Assembly: GCA_038025085.1 (NCBI GenBank)
Contig: CM076142.1
Span: forward strand, 3,261,501 to 3,325,500
From: Tetragonia tetragonoides
Lineage: Eukaryota; Streptophyta; Magnoliopsida; Caryophyllales; Aizoaceae
Direction of reading: 5' to 3'
Length of the DNA: 64,000 bases
Positions within the stretch are counted from its first letter, which is position 1, and each line of letters begins with the position of its first letter. This document shows, piece after piece, positions 11,589 through 22,561 of the stretch. The translations under genes and the position numbers were made by a program. The notes under the pieces are model-generated. The model saw only the letters and a list, made by a program, of their open reading frames with translations, searched no databases and was not told where the DNA came from.

Positions 11589-12377
11589 GAATATGTATTT
11601 ACATCAAATTTTTGTAATTTGAAAGTATAAAAATAACTTATTTAATAATTTCAGCAAAATAATATGAATAAATCCAAAAAAAGAAAATAGAATGGTAATT
11701 TTTTTTAGCTGAAAACTATTTTTGCTTAAAATCATGCTTCACAAGTATACCAATACATACTGAGTTCACAGAAGCAGGAACTTTGGATGCAAGCTATGGT
11801 AAAATCCTTGCTCAAATGACTAATGAAAGAGTATAAGTTAAGCATATCATAGTAATGAAACAAGGCTCTTGTAGAAAAGTTCAGTGAGTACTGAAATTTT
11901 CACATTTCAAAAAATACCAAAAGGACCTGGCATAATTCACTAATTCAGTCCACATCGCAAATTTATAAGCACCGGTGAGAAGATAACATTCACACCCCAA
12001 AACTTGCCCAAAAGATGCAGCAGAATACCAATATTAACATCACAGATCAGTTGAGGTTGAGGATATTTCAAAAAAGAAAAAGAAAAAAAGAATCCTGGAC
12101 AAGGAGACAGTTCCAGTAATGGTGACCCCAATGCTGAAGGTCAGCCAATTAAAGAGAAGCAAAACTACATTAGTAGCTACACGCCTACACACAGATGACA
12201 GATTGTAAATTTGTAATGAACAACATTGATAAGCTCAGTAGCTTCAGCTAATTTTGCTATCTCACAGAACCTAGATAGTGCAAGGTCTTCCCAAAATGCA
12301 GATGAAGAATTTACAAGAGAACACTATGCTTTAAGATCCTAAAAAATCAAAGGCTTCTTACCGTTAATGCTAACATG
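11589..12377. other. Intergenic region between convergent PMEI-b and NSE1
   Basis: AT-rich 3' flanks of two convergent genes. The part from about 11880 to 12377 is the counterpart of the copy-a flanks (5890-5960 and 7311-7600) and acts as the reference that shows what was inserted there. No gene or RNA was seen. Confidence 0.6.
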
Positions 12378-14911
12378 TTACCTAAGACGGGAAGATCTCC
12401 TCAATCTTGTTTCCTGAGAACTCAAATTATCAGAATCCTGAGTCTGGCTCTGGGAGCTCCTTCTCTTTTTCCTTGAAGGTTCAGTAGAAGGTTGGCTCTG
12501 TGTTGGCTCAGGCAATTCATCCTCATGTTCCACCGCCTCAGCTTTGGTGACCAGATGATATGGCCATGGAGTGCGACAACCAGGACAAACTTTTTCAGCC
12601 TGCAAATGGTAAGCATTCTTTCAACATAATGCCCTTTTTTCCTTCTTTCTTGTTTCGGGAAAGGAAGTTGCAACTTAAAGCTTATAAAACCTATGCGATA
12701 CCTTTCTTTGGGAAAATTTCTTAATGAGACAGTAGCTGTGAATTCTGACTGTACAAGCTTCATTTGGGCACGATTCTGCCTGTTAAAATTGTTTCAAAAA
12801 GTCGGAAAGTGACAGGTGGTTAGATAGCTCTAAGAGGTAAACGTTAATGACAAGGAAACGGAAACTACTAGGAATGTGTGTCACATTAAAGAAAAATTGA
12901 TAAGCAGCAATAGCTCATTTGTCACACGAAGGCCAGATGAAATTTTACAGTTCCAGGCTAAGAGAATGCAGAGCCCATATCGCGTCCCATAGCCAATCAT
13001 AGTTGAACTAGATAATTCAAGTAAGAGCTACAAAGGATACTGAAAACTATTTATTCATATCCAATTACAATTTCAAACTCATGAATATAATACTACTGCC
13101 TGGCACATAAAATCATCCACTTGGGCCAAAGAAATCAAACACCCTTGACTCCTTGAGGATAACACAAATTGTTGGCTCCACACACATAAACAAACATAAT
13201 GGATAAACAGCTACTATTTCAACTATTGTCTATATTGAGTTATGTGCAGAAAAAACATATTCGAAATAGAAGGATACAGAAAGAAATTGAGAAGAAGAGA
13301 CAGACAGAGGAGAAGAGAAAATAACCAACCTTCACTCCAGCCTCATTGCAAACCTCGCATGCAGGAATCTCATTGTTGCGGAACCAACTTCGGAGATCAA
13401 GGAATGATCTAATACCAAGGCCTATATTATCCTCTGAAATAGAATAGAGCCATCCATCACGAACAAGCTCCTCGAGAGTCTTTTCTTTCTGAGACAATGA
13501 GAAATACTTCAGTGCAGCAGGCACTTCTGCTGATTGTGAGCCTGGCTGGGATTGTGAACCCCCTGGCACCTGCTTGTTATTATAACAACTGTCAGTCAGC
13601 AGAAGGCATGCATATGAGGAGGTAGCTTAAAAAAAACGGCCCTATTTACGCAATTATCTAGCCGATTAAGCAAAGATAATTTTCAGAAATACTAAGCTAT
13701 TTAGTTTGACTTGGAGCTCTTAAGACATTCCATAGATTAAAGAAGATAAACATAAACATTGACAAATGGTACTGTGAAATGCTATCACCCTCATTTCTGG
13801 GTACTCACTGTCCCCTCATCTCACCATACCTCTTTTACCTCCCCAGAACCTACAAGAGGACCCAAAATCACTGAAGGCGGATCATGATTCATGAACTCAA
13901 ATCTCAATGGCAGATATTAAATGCATGTGACTTTACAAGCCCCTTCTATGAGTAGCTTACATTACATATCTCCAAGGAAAGAAAAGAGAGAAAGTATGTA
14001 TGCAGTATGCCAGAAAAGTTGACAAACCTGAGTCTCCAAATTTATGTGGAGGGCAGCAATATTATTGATGCAACCCTGGCCTGAAGCATCTTGTACAATT
14101 GCTTCTATCTGTCATTTGACATCAAAATAGAACTCAGAATATGCTTAAAAAACATACCTACTACGGCTAGTGGCTATCCTAGACACTTGACATCAATTAA
14201 GCAATCCATATTTTATGTTGCAGATAACAACCAACTCAAATTAATCAGCAACCTTCATCTAAAAAAATGTGAAATTTGAGCCCAACTGACAAATTTGTCA
14301 AATAAGTCTCACAATATATATCAGGAAAAACCATTCTGATCACAGTCACCAATGACTAAACACATAACCCCTCTATTATCACAGTATCAACAACCAAAAT
14401 GGGTGGTCAAAGAAGAACACAATACTCCAAACTCGAATAAACCCTAACATTAAACAAGTTGAAAATTGAACCGGAAATTCAAGGCAGATGGAAACTTACA
14501 ATGCCCTTATAAAACGCAATCTGAGCAACGGAGTATTTGGTCCCGAGTTTCGCATGCTCGTCAGCTACATTATTAACCATACCATAATAAACCTTACCAT
14601 CATACTGATTTCTACACGCTCGTAACTCAAATTGCATAAAGGAGAGCTCTTTATTTATCTTCAATAAATAATCGTTAAACAATTTCTCATGAACACCTGC
14701 AAACACCATAATTCTGAGTGAGAAAACTAAAGTATCACAAAATGCCCTACAAAATTGAATAACAAATTGGAGGAACAAGGAGAGAGAAAACGAAACCTGC
14801 GTCTCGTCCAGTAACTCCCTCGAAAATTTTGTGAAATTCCTCGGATTTGAGAGGACCACGAGAGAGTACAGATTGAATTAGAGTGTGATGCTTCCAGTTC
14901 AATTCCGGCAT
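12378..14911 (-). CDS. NSE1: NSE1-like subunit of the SMC5/6 complex (RING-like E3)
   Basis: NSE1 is a winged-helix/RING-like subunit of the SMC5/6 complex, which acts in DNA repair and replication-fork stability in the nucleus. Minus-strand coding exons are 14797-14911, 14500-14696, 14028-14108, 13330-13569, 12702-12779 and 12378-12599. Phases agree throughout, giving 310 aa, close to the usual plant length. The start MPELNWKHHTLIQ is followed by the winged-helix part (VHEKLFNDYL, VYYGMVNN). The C-terminal zinc-binding block spans three exons: CEVC near residue 203, CPNEACTVRIHSYC on the small exon 12702-12779, then CPGCRTPWPYHL. That 78-bp exon is easily missed, and without it the domain would lack half its ligands. 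The tail is polar and Arg/Ser-rich. A partial dead copy lies upstream at 7311-10812. Confidence 0.92.
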
Positions 14912-14936
14912 TTTCAGGCCAGTTTATGATTATATG

Positions 14937-14997
14937 AAACCCTAATTGCCGATTCTGAGAGAAATTGGATGGTAGAATTTCGCTAGTGAAACCCTAA
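14937..14997 (-). promoter_or_regulatory. Two telo-box motifs upstream of NSE1
   Basis: AAACCCTAA occurs at 14937-14945 and 14989-14997, just upstream of the NSE1 start codon. Telo-boxes are common in promoters of plant ribosomal and cell-cycle genes, often beside E2F or site II elements. Function is inferred. Confidence 0.5.
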
Positions 14998-15052
14998 CTT
15001 TTTTTAGCGCTAGTGAGGTTAGGGTTGTGAGTTGTGAGTTGTGAGTTGTGAG

Positions 15053-15064
15053 TTTGGCGCCAAA
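15053..15064. promoter_or_regulatory. Palindromic E2F-type site in the NSE1 promoter
   Basis: TTTGGCGCCAAA is a perfect 12-bp palindrome matching the E2F consensus TTTSGCGC on both strands. It lies 142 bp upstream of the NSE1 ATG. Four tandem GTTGTGA-type heptamers abut it at about 15024-15052. E2F control would fit an S-phase role for an SMC5/6 subunit. Binding is not shown by sequence alone. Confidence 0.7.
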
Positions 15065-16002
15065 TACCTATGCAAGGCAAAATATTTTCCCTTTACTCCT
15101 TTTCCCTTTTTTCAATTTTTTTCTAGGGTTTGTTTTCCCACCCTAAATGGCTACCTATAGGCTATAGCTTATAACCCTCATGAGTCATGGATCAATGGGT
15201 TGCATCTTGTAGAAGTGGAAGGTCTTACCAAGCAAGATATATAAATAAATTAGAGAAAAGATCGTGTGGATATCAAAACTGAATGAGATACACTATTATG
15301 CAACTGTCTATTAGTGAGACGGTCCAATTAAAGAATTTCTTTTATTATTAAAAGTGAAATTGAGACCCTTTGGAAAAAATAACATGTCACTTTTACAATT
15401 TTTAGGATGAGAAACGATTTATGGACGGTTGCATACAAGAATTTGTGACATGAAGTAGCCTTTAAGTTGGCTTTTTGCCAAGCTCAGGGTCATGGTTGAT
15501 ACTCGATTCTGATTTCTCACTTTGTGGGCAGAATGTTGCTTCTCCAAATGAGAAAGACTCTAAATGAGAATATCACCCGCCTCATCCGACCATCCACATC
15601 AAGGAATTAACAGTGGCGGATCCGAAGTTTTTACTGCAAATTACAGTTGAAGATCACAAACGCTGCCATTTCCATAAAACCTCGAATTCCCTTCCCACTT
15701 AAACTGAGATTGAATCATCCGAGTAGAAGAAAAAGTAACTTTATACACCAAGAAACAATTGCTCATCTCCTGAAGTTGGTGCATCTCCTACCACTAAGTA
15801 ACCTAACTGTTGGGCCAGCCAAGAAAGTTAAGAGCAAAGAGGCCAGAGGTGCGGGAGAGAGAGTACAGGGAAACATATTCTTCAATCAGTAAATTCATGT
15901 CACGATAGTTTACAACTCGGGATTTTTTGTTATGACGGGAAACTTATACTTTGTGACAACTCCAAGCTAATACATACACAAAATTTCACATTGACAACAT
16001 AA
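15065..16002. other. Intergenic region upstream of NSE1
   Basis: Distal NSE1 promoter and the 3' flank of the minus-strand membrane-protein gene. No gene, RNA or transposon end was recognised. The short open frame at 15647-15892 lacks any recognisable domain. Confidence 0.5.
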
Positions 16003-18292
16003 CTAAAGATTGAGAATCTTCCTGGCCAAATGCTCTTCTGCCACATCCCCTGGACCATGATGATGGTGATGGTGCTCATGGTCATGGAAAATAAGAGTTA
16101 AGATTCCTACCAAACACAGAACAGAACCCACGAGAAGCTTGTCATACCGCTCCACCCAGTGAAACTTTATCTGGCTGGCACCATAGAAGGAGAGAGCCAC
16201 CAAAGAGGTCATCACAGTGATAGTGCTGCAAGAAAAACATGATTGCAAAACAATCACCATCATCATGTATCTGATATCTTACACACTGGGAACAAAGACT
16301 TAGGAAACTGACGGATTGCTTAGGGTAGATTAATTAAATGGCCACATTATCCATCAACAAGCTAGTATCCAAAATTGTTCACATTTCACAATCATAGTCA
16401 TGACTCACAAGTCAGGTCGTGAAGGCTAAGTGCAATACCTGAATAACAGCACTATGATAGCAAGCACCAGCATTGAAGATGAATTCCCAACAGCGAGAAA
16501 CACTGGAAGAGTGGTTGCACAAGGGGATAATGCAGGGACTAGGACAAGCCCAGCAACAGCCATTTTCTCCATAGGTTGGTGATGAGCATGACTATGACCA
16601 CCCCTTCCAATTAGAAACAACAAAATATAACTTCCACCAAGAAACACAAGCAGCAGAGAAGCAAGCTTATGCACAGTTTCTTCTCCAGCAATCGTATTCG
16701 CCATGGTTAAGGCTGTGATACCTAGAAGCGAAGTAGATATCACGTGCAAACATGCTCCAAATACAGCTGCATGAAGATGCACCCAATAGAGTCAGCATTC
16801 TTCATTAGTAAGCACATCCACTAAGGGGAAATTCGTATTCCTGAGCACTTTCTGGAAATCTTCAAGCCTCAATTGGAAATTTCACCGTTGCATCATCATT
16901 TCATTAACAAAATGCAATGCGACAGAATAAATTCATGAAAATAGGGTGCATAGACCAACAGGTTCGAAACTATGTATCCTTCAAGAAGCTATATCTGCTG
17001 AGATGATGTGCTTGAATCTGATAGTGCTTCATCATCTCTGAAGTCATCTATACAGAACACAATGAGACAGAGCAACTGAGCAAGTCAATCAAACAAGTAA
17101 CACATTGAGGTTAGAAGGACATATTGTGTAGATCAGGGCTTCATTGTATCACAAGCAGACTAAAGCAGTTTGTCTTGTCTTCTAGTGGCAGGGACTATGG
17201 TCTATTATATAATCATATCACTCAAACCCATAGAAGCACTCAAATGAAGACATACCAGTTCACTCTTCTGTACTAGATTAGCAGATGACAAATATCAAAG
17301 AAAACTGTCACCGTGAAGTTGAAAGGTTACCTCATGTGCTGCGAATGCATCCTTTTATCATAGCAAATATTCTAAATCAAGCCACAAACATTGACAGATA
17401 TGGGAACTTTCCTCATGACACCATCATAAAGAGGAAAGACCCTCCCGCATTTTGCTTCGAGCAAAAATCTCCTGTAATACTTGCTTTCCTCAAACACTGA
17501 ACCAAAACAAAGAACACCCGATGGCCAATGCCTTCAACCAGTTAAAGTCATGAAACCCCATCGCCAAAATCCAAGTTAACAGCTATAACCACCAAAAGGC
17601 AAAATTATGTCTCCTCGCTCGTCTCAGCTCCAAAGCTATGACTTTGCACTATAAGATAACTGTCAACCAGGATTGATTTGGATCCATCAACCACGATTGA
17701 ACACAATTACAGTTCAACGACCCTCACTCCAGTCTTGGAGACACTCATCGTAACACTAACACCCATACAACCTAGCCTGTTAGACCATTTATCCTCACTC
17801 AAGCACAAAAAGAAAGAGGTAATATTGACATACATAGCTTCTAACCTCTAAATGTCCTGTAATTTGTTATAGGGTGGGTCATCAAATCTCAACCTCAAGG
17901 ACCAAAATACAACCCAGATTAAAGTTAACAGAATCAAAATCACAACCAAATCCTGCCATGACTATAAGCAATTAAAGTGCAGATCCCAGTTAATAAAAAG
18001 CAATCAATAGATCAAGTAAAGCTAATCCACGACCTAACATCACATTAAATGATCAATCCCACTAAATCAAGCAAACCCATTTCACAAAATCAGAAATCTA
18101 ATCGATTACCCAGGACAATAAAGGAAAAAAGAGCTTACTGACGAGAAGGGTTCGAGAAAGAGTCCATTTTTGGGCACGACCAACAATGGAAAATGGCAAC
18201 CAGTGAGTTGGTATAAATGAATGCAAAAGTGAAACTGTGGCAATTCCTCCGATTGTTGATAAATCTTCTGCTGTGAATGAGAACCCTTCCAT
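16003..18292 (-). CDS. NicO/RcnA-like polytopic membrane protein with His-rich segments
   Basis: Three minus-strand exons, 18139-18292, 16439-16766 and 16003-16225, join in phase to give 234 aa. The start ATG (18290-18292) yields MEGFSFTAEDLSTIGG. About six hydrophobic segments alternate with short loops. Histidines cluster in HSFIPTHW in the first segment, HSHAHHQP in the central loop, and a final HDHEHHHHHH run near the C-terminus. A conserved ALSPCATTLPVFLAVG block lies in the middle. This resembles the nickel/cobalt exporter and UreH-like superfamily, in which His-rich loops bind metal, but the match is by pattern only. Substrate and membrane location are unknown. The gene looks intact, and a (CT)n stretch near 18370 lies in its 5' flank. 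Confidence 0.8.
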
Positions 18293-18564
18293 TTTCACTT
18301 AATTAGAATAATCAATCAATACCCACTTTCAATCTATATGAATAGAAACAGAAATTTCAATCTCTTTCCTCCCAATCTCTCTCTCTCTCTCTGGGTCAGT
18401 GACAGTGGCGATATCGCATTGTAAAGCAGTATTAAAAAGTAAAAAGGTCAGAAACTCAGAAGGGCTTTTGATAGGTGAAAAATAGTTATCAAAAAATTAT
18501 AAAAAAAAATACACCAAACTTTTTTTTGATCAACTCCAATACACCAAACTTGAAATAGGAGAAT

Positions 18565-18695
18565 ATCAATCGTGGATTGGTCTAGTAGTACCAGGAGCAA
18601 AAATTTTGATAGGAAAATCAATGTTCGATCCCATTAGTGAGAGGAGCTTCGAAATATTGAAAAATATTTACCAATATTTTATTTACCAAAAAAAT
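18565..18695 (+). mobile_element. tRNA-derived SINE with 15-bp target duplication
   Basis: A perfect 15-bp direct repeat (TTGAAATAGGAGAAT) flanks the element at 18550-18564 and 18696-18710. Inside are an A-box-like TGGTCTAGTAGTA and a B-box-like GTTCGATCCC about 50 bp apart, as in tRNA-derived SINEs. The 3' end is A/T-rich. Total length is 131 bp. It sits in the flank shared by the membrane-protein and defensin-like genes. Confidence 0.75.
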
Positions 18696-18896
18696 TTGAA
18701 ATAGGAGAATTGCACCCAAAGAAAAAAAACTTGAAATAGGAGAAGGAATACTATTCAATTAACATTTCCAAAACATTATTGCTAAAATATTTCCTAATAA
18801 AGATATTCTTATTCCTTATATATATAAATCATTTCCAAGTATGGAATTTGTCCACTAAAACTACACATAAACAACTAGTAAAACAAGAGTGTAACG

Positions 18897-19799
18897 ATGG
18901 TGCCTAAGATTACATTCACTTTAAAGATTGTTCTCATTTTTTTTCTTGTCATCTCCTTCAATCTCTACGCTCAATCAAAAAGTACCAATCTCTCTCCCTT
19001 CCTCTTGCTTTTAACATATTTTTGCTGCATTTTTTTGATGCGAGGAATTCTCAACCACTACTCTTTGAGTGTGGATCGGATAAACCCTGAGTGTATGCAA
19101 TAGCCTGCAAACCACACACATCAGGCAAACCAATAAGATAAATCTTGCTGCATTTGATTCAACATTTTGTTACTTAAATTTGACTTCTTCTAAGTTAACT
19201 GAATTTATTTATGTAGTTTGTTATATCAAATGATATAGAATAATATTTTCAAGGCAAAATAACCATACAATTTAACGAGGTAAGTACTATTTGTAGTGCA
19301 AATGACCCTAGTGTAGCGGAGGCTAGTGCCATCCTCGAAGCTACAAAAGTGATTGCGAATAATGAGAATCAGAATACCACTATTCAAAGCGATGCAAAGC
19401 AGGTGGTTGACGATTTGAAAAGAGGTAAATCGTTCACATGGAAAACTATATGGATTATGGAAGAAATTCACGTTTTAATGCAGGCTTTTGATCTCAATGT
19501 AATATTTATTTCTAGAACGAATAATACTCTAACTCACTCTTTTGCCGCTTGGGTGGCCTCCTCTAATTTTGAGAGTGTTCTTTACCCCGAAGAGTTCCGA
19601 CTTGAATACGGACTTTAGGTTGTATGTTTGTCTTCTTGATGTTATCTTAATATAACCACGCAACCTTTAAACAAGAAAAAAAAAAAAAGGTGCTATTTGT
19701 AATGCAGGAATTGGAAAGATTGATGACCTGGGAGGTGATTGCAAGTTCACAAGCACATGTATAGACAAGGCAGATTTTACATTGCAAAATTTATGGTAA
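18897..19799 (+). pseudogene. Defensin-like gene, copy 1, truncated
   Basis: Exon 1 (18897-18981) encodes a secretion signal, MVPKITFTLKIVLIFFLVIS and onward. Exon 2 (19708-19799) begins IGKIDDLGGDCKFTSTC but diverges after two cysteines and stops at 19797-19799, so the cysteine-stabilised core is lost. The intron carries a LINE fragment (19301-19689). Copy 2 at 20412 shares the signal exon, the donor site and the start of exon 2. Plant defensin-like peptides are small secreted proteins used in defence or reproduction. This copy cannot make a normal one. Confidence 0.75.
19301..19689 (+). mobile_element. 5'-truncated LINE 3' end with RNase H-like domain
   Basis: The insert reads as one frame ending near 19618: SVAEASAILEATKVIANN, IQSDAKQVVDDL, FISRTNNTLTHSFAAWVA. 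This is the pattern of the RNase H-like domain found at the C-terminus of plant non-LTR elements and related ribonuclease H proteins. A short 3'UTR and poly(A) (19676-19688) follow. A 17-bp direct repeat with two mismatches (GTACTATTTGTAGTGCA at 19284-19300 and GTGCTATTTGTAATGCA at 19690-19706) flanks it, as expected for target-primed reverse transcription. The sister gene at 20821-20846 shows the empty site. Confidence 0.85.
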
Positions 19800-20044
19800 A
19801 GATTTAGTTAAATGCATTACCACTAGAGAATTACCAAAACGAAAATACTACCATAACTTTAAGAGAAAGAAGGAAAAAACGAGTATTCAATATGACATAT
19901 CCCAATATTATTGCTAAAATATTTCCTAAACATACTTCTATTTCCTTATTGTGATTTGTCTTCCAAATTGGCCATAGCCAGTAACCCTATATATGTAAAC
20001 TCTTTCAAGTGTGGAAGTTTGTACATCAAGAATTAAAAACTACA

Positions 20045-20345
20045 AACAAGGTGATACAGCTATTACAGCTGATCTAGCAATGGCAACCCTCAGAACCATT
20101 TACAGGAAACCAAGCCCAAGTACTAGCTACACTGGCACACTTGGGTCCTCAACTACAGTGGTTGTTGCTGCAGGGCTTTATGGCACTAATCCAGCCTAAA
20201 GGCCCAGTCTCAAGCTCACGTGTGCTTCCAGGAAGCTGCTGGAAGATATTTTGCTAACTGGCTTGCTTTGCAACTTGCAAGCAAGGCCAGTGGAGGAAAA
20301 GTTAGTTACAACTTTACTGCTGCATTATTAAGCTAGTTTGTTACA
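20045..20345 (+). other. Unidentified insertion in the copy-2 defensin promoter
   Basis: The DNA at 19880-20040 resembles the promoter of defensin copy 1 (18755-18890), and the downstream part of the promoter resumes near 20360. The ~300 bp between has a different, coding-like composition, with an open frame starting MATLRTIYRKPSP at 20080 and a region readable as RYFANWLALQLASKASGG in another frame. It may be a captured gene or cDNA fragment. I do not recognise the source. Confidence 0.35.
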
Positions 20346-20411
20346 AATGCAATTTCCCTGTTAATTCAATTATATACCCAAAAATTATAAGTGTAACACA
20401 AGGGTATAAGG

Positions 20412-21009
20412 ATGGCGCCTACGATTACTTTCACTTCAAAGATTGTTCTCATCTTTTTTCTTGTCATGTCCATCAATCTCTACACTCACTCAACAAGTAC
20501 CAGTCTCTCTCCCTTCATCTTGCTTTTATAATTAGCTATTTTTTTCGCTACATTTGTTTCGGAAATTTCTTATTTACACTATATTTTTCGAATAAACTGT
20601 ATAGTTTTTTTCTTCGGAGTTGGAGGAGGTACAAACGCCTAGATAAAAATTTAACTCACAACCTCATAGTTATAATTTATGAGGTTGTGAGATGATACTC
20701 CTAACCAGTAAAGCATCTCTTGATTTTTTAGTAAACTGAATATTTTCTAACATGTTTTATGAGATGATATAAAATACGACTTCTTGCAAGACAAAATAAC
20801 TATAGCATGTTGCATACATTTAACGAGGCGATTCTATGTGTTGCAGGAACTGGAATGACTATTAATGATCTATAGGTGATTGCGAGTTCATAAGCACATG
20901 TTTAGACAAGGAAGATTGTGCTAAACCATGTCAAAGCTTGAGCCATTCTCCCAGCCTTGCACTTTGTGTTCCTGATGGAAAAGGTGGAGCACGTTGTTGC
21001 TGCTATTAA
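20412..21009 (+). pseudogene. Defensin-like gene, copy 2, frameshifted
   Basis: Exon 1 (20412-20496) encodes a signal peptide, MAPTITFTSKIVLIFFLVMS and onward. Exon 2 (20847-21009) still holds the full eight-cysteine core: Cys in GDC, STC, EDC, KPC and ALC, then the triplet RCCC before the stop at 21007-21009. Read from the splice junction, however, exon 2 hits TAG after INDL. Compared with copy 1 (GACCTGGGAGGTGAT), one base is missing here (GATCTATAGGTGAT), so the core is out of frame. An intact relative elsewhere is likely. An unrecognised alternative splice could rescue it, but no obvious one was seen. Confidence 0.75.
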
Positions 21010-22007
21010 TACTCCTATTAATTGATAATAACAAGATCAAGTAGAGCTTATTAGGCGAATTTACGAATTCTAGTCACACAATCTGAATTCTAGTTATGCG
21101 TATTGTAATTTCCAATTTTTGCACTAAAAGTAGCTGAATAAAATTACAGTATTTTTTTTGCATACCCTAAAGAAATAGAGATTGGTGTATGAAAAAAAAA
21201 ATTAAAATATAGAAGTTTCAAGGACCATCGATGTCCTTCAAATTAGGATGATAATGCTCACTTAAAAAAAGGGTCGCTGTTATTACCAGGTCGAAAAATA
21301 CTATTGTCAGGCTATCAATTCTTTTAGTTGACAACTTAACCCTTCATACTAATAAGGCAAATACATATTCTCTCTACACCATCTTTAATTGCCTTATTTA
21401 CAAACACATTTATAGAAATACATTAGAATTAGAACCCTACAACTCCACCAAATTGGCAACAATATTGGGAAGGGATTCAGAGAGATTCAGAGAGATTCAG
21501 AGACGGACAACTCGGATTATGTCCCGTAACTCTTTGAATTTCCATGATCCACATTTTTACTGCGTAAGTTCTCCAATCAATAGTTAAATTTAAAAAAAAA
21601 TAAAAAATAGAAGCTCATCACCGGACTCCTTGTTATTTTCTATTTTCTTAAAGCATAAATGACTAGAAAATTGTGGGATGTGAACTCATTCAGTGGTGTA
21701 TGAGAGTGGACTTAGAAGAGAAATTCTCATTTGCTGATCAATCATATGCCCAACAAAATATATGATGCTGTAGCATATTTCGATCAACTATTTTATTGGA
21801 TCTTGTGATGAGATCAGAATGGACATGCAACTTTCTTATTAATTCGTTATTTCGTTTGATGCATGACTAAGAAACATGCTCTTTGTAATTTTGATATTAC
21901 TTAACATGACGAAGAAACACGCACAGGCAATAATTTTGGCAAGATTTTTATATGACTATCATTATGATTTAATTCTTAGATACTCAATCATAATCATAAT
22001 CATAATA
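21010..22007. other. AT-rich intergenic DNA
   Basis: No gene recognised. Three tandem copies of a 10-bp AGAGATTCAG word lie near 21474-21505. The rest is low-complexity AT-rich sequence up to the Helitron boundary. Confidence 0.5.
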
Positions 22008-22501
22008 TCTATATATTAGAGGTATTTTCTAACAGCATTGAACACGTCCACCTAAGCATGCCACCTAAACGAGTCTTTTAAAATTAAAAAATTTTAAATA
22101 AAAATATAATAACAATAACAAATCATAAATAGAAGTTTGGAAAGTGAGAATATTAAAGTTATAGCAGTAAATAATTGGAGATAAAGAAATGTTAAGCATT
22201 GTATAACTTTTGTTCCACGCTTCAAAAATTCAAAAATCTTACACCAATAGAAAGAGCGTGAAACGCACTTTGAAACAAGACCTGTTTATCATATATCTTA
22301 TGCATTGGCGTTTTACAGTAGTATAAGGAGCGTCATCTAAGTGAAATAATTAAAAAATAAATAAATAAATTCAAAATTTACAATTTACAATTTCTCATTT
22401 AAAAGATGTCATCCAAGCAATGCACTAAATATTAAATAATTGAAAATTAAAATAGGCTCTCTAAGAAATCATTTATAGTTAATGCATTATAAGTTTGGTA
22501 A

Positions 22502-22505
<4 letters not shown>

Positions 22506-22560
<55 letters not shown>
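22506..22560. repeat. (TA)n microsatellite
   Basis: About 27 uninterrupted TA dinucleotides inside the Helitron. Confidence 0.95.

Positions 22561-22561
<1 letters not shown>

Noticed and set aside
12422..12763. Minus-strand frame of 113 codons starting MKLVQSEFTATV
   Set aside because: It is an out-of-phase shadow across two real NSE1 exons and their intron.
17285..17500. Plus-strand frame of 71 codons between membrane-protein exons
   Set aside because: It is antisense within intron 1 of the NicO-like gene, with no supporting feature.
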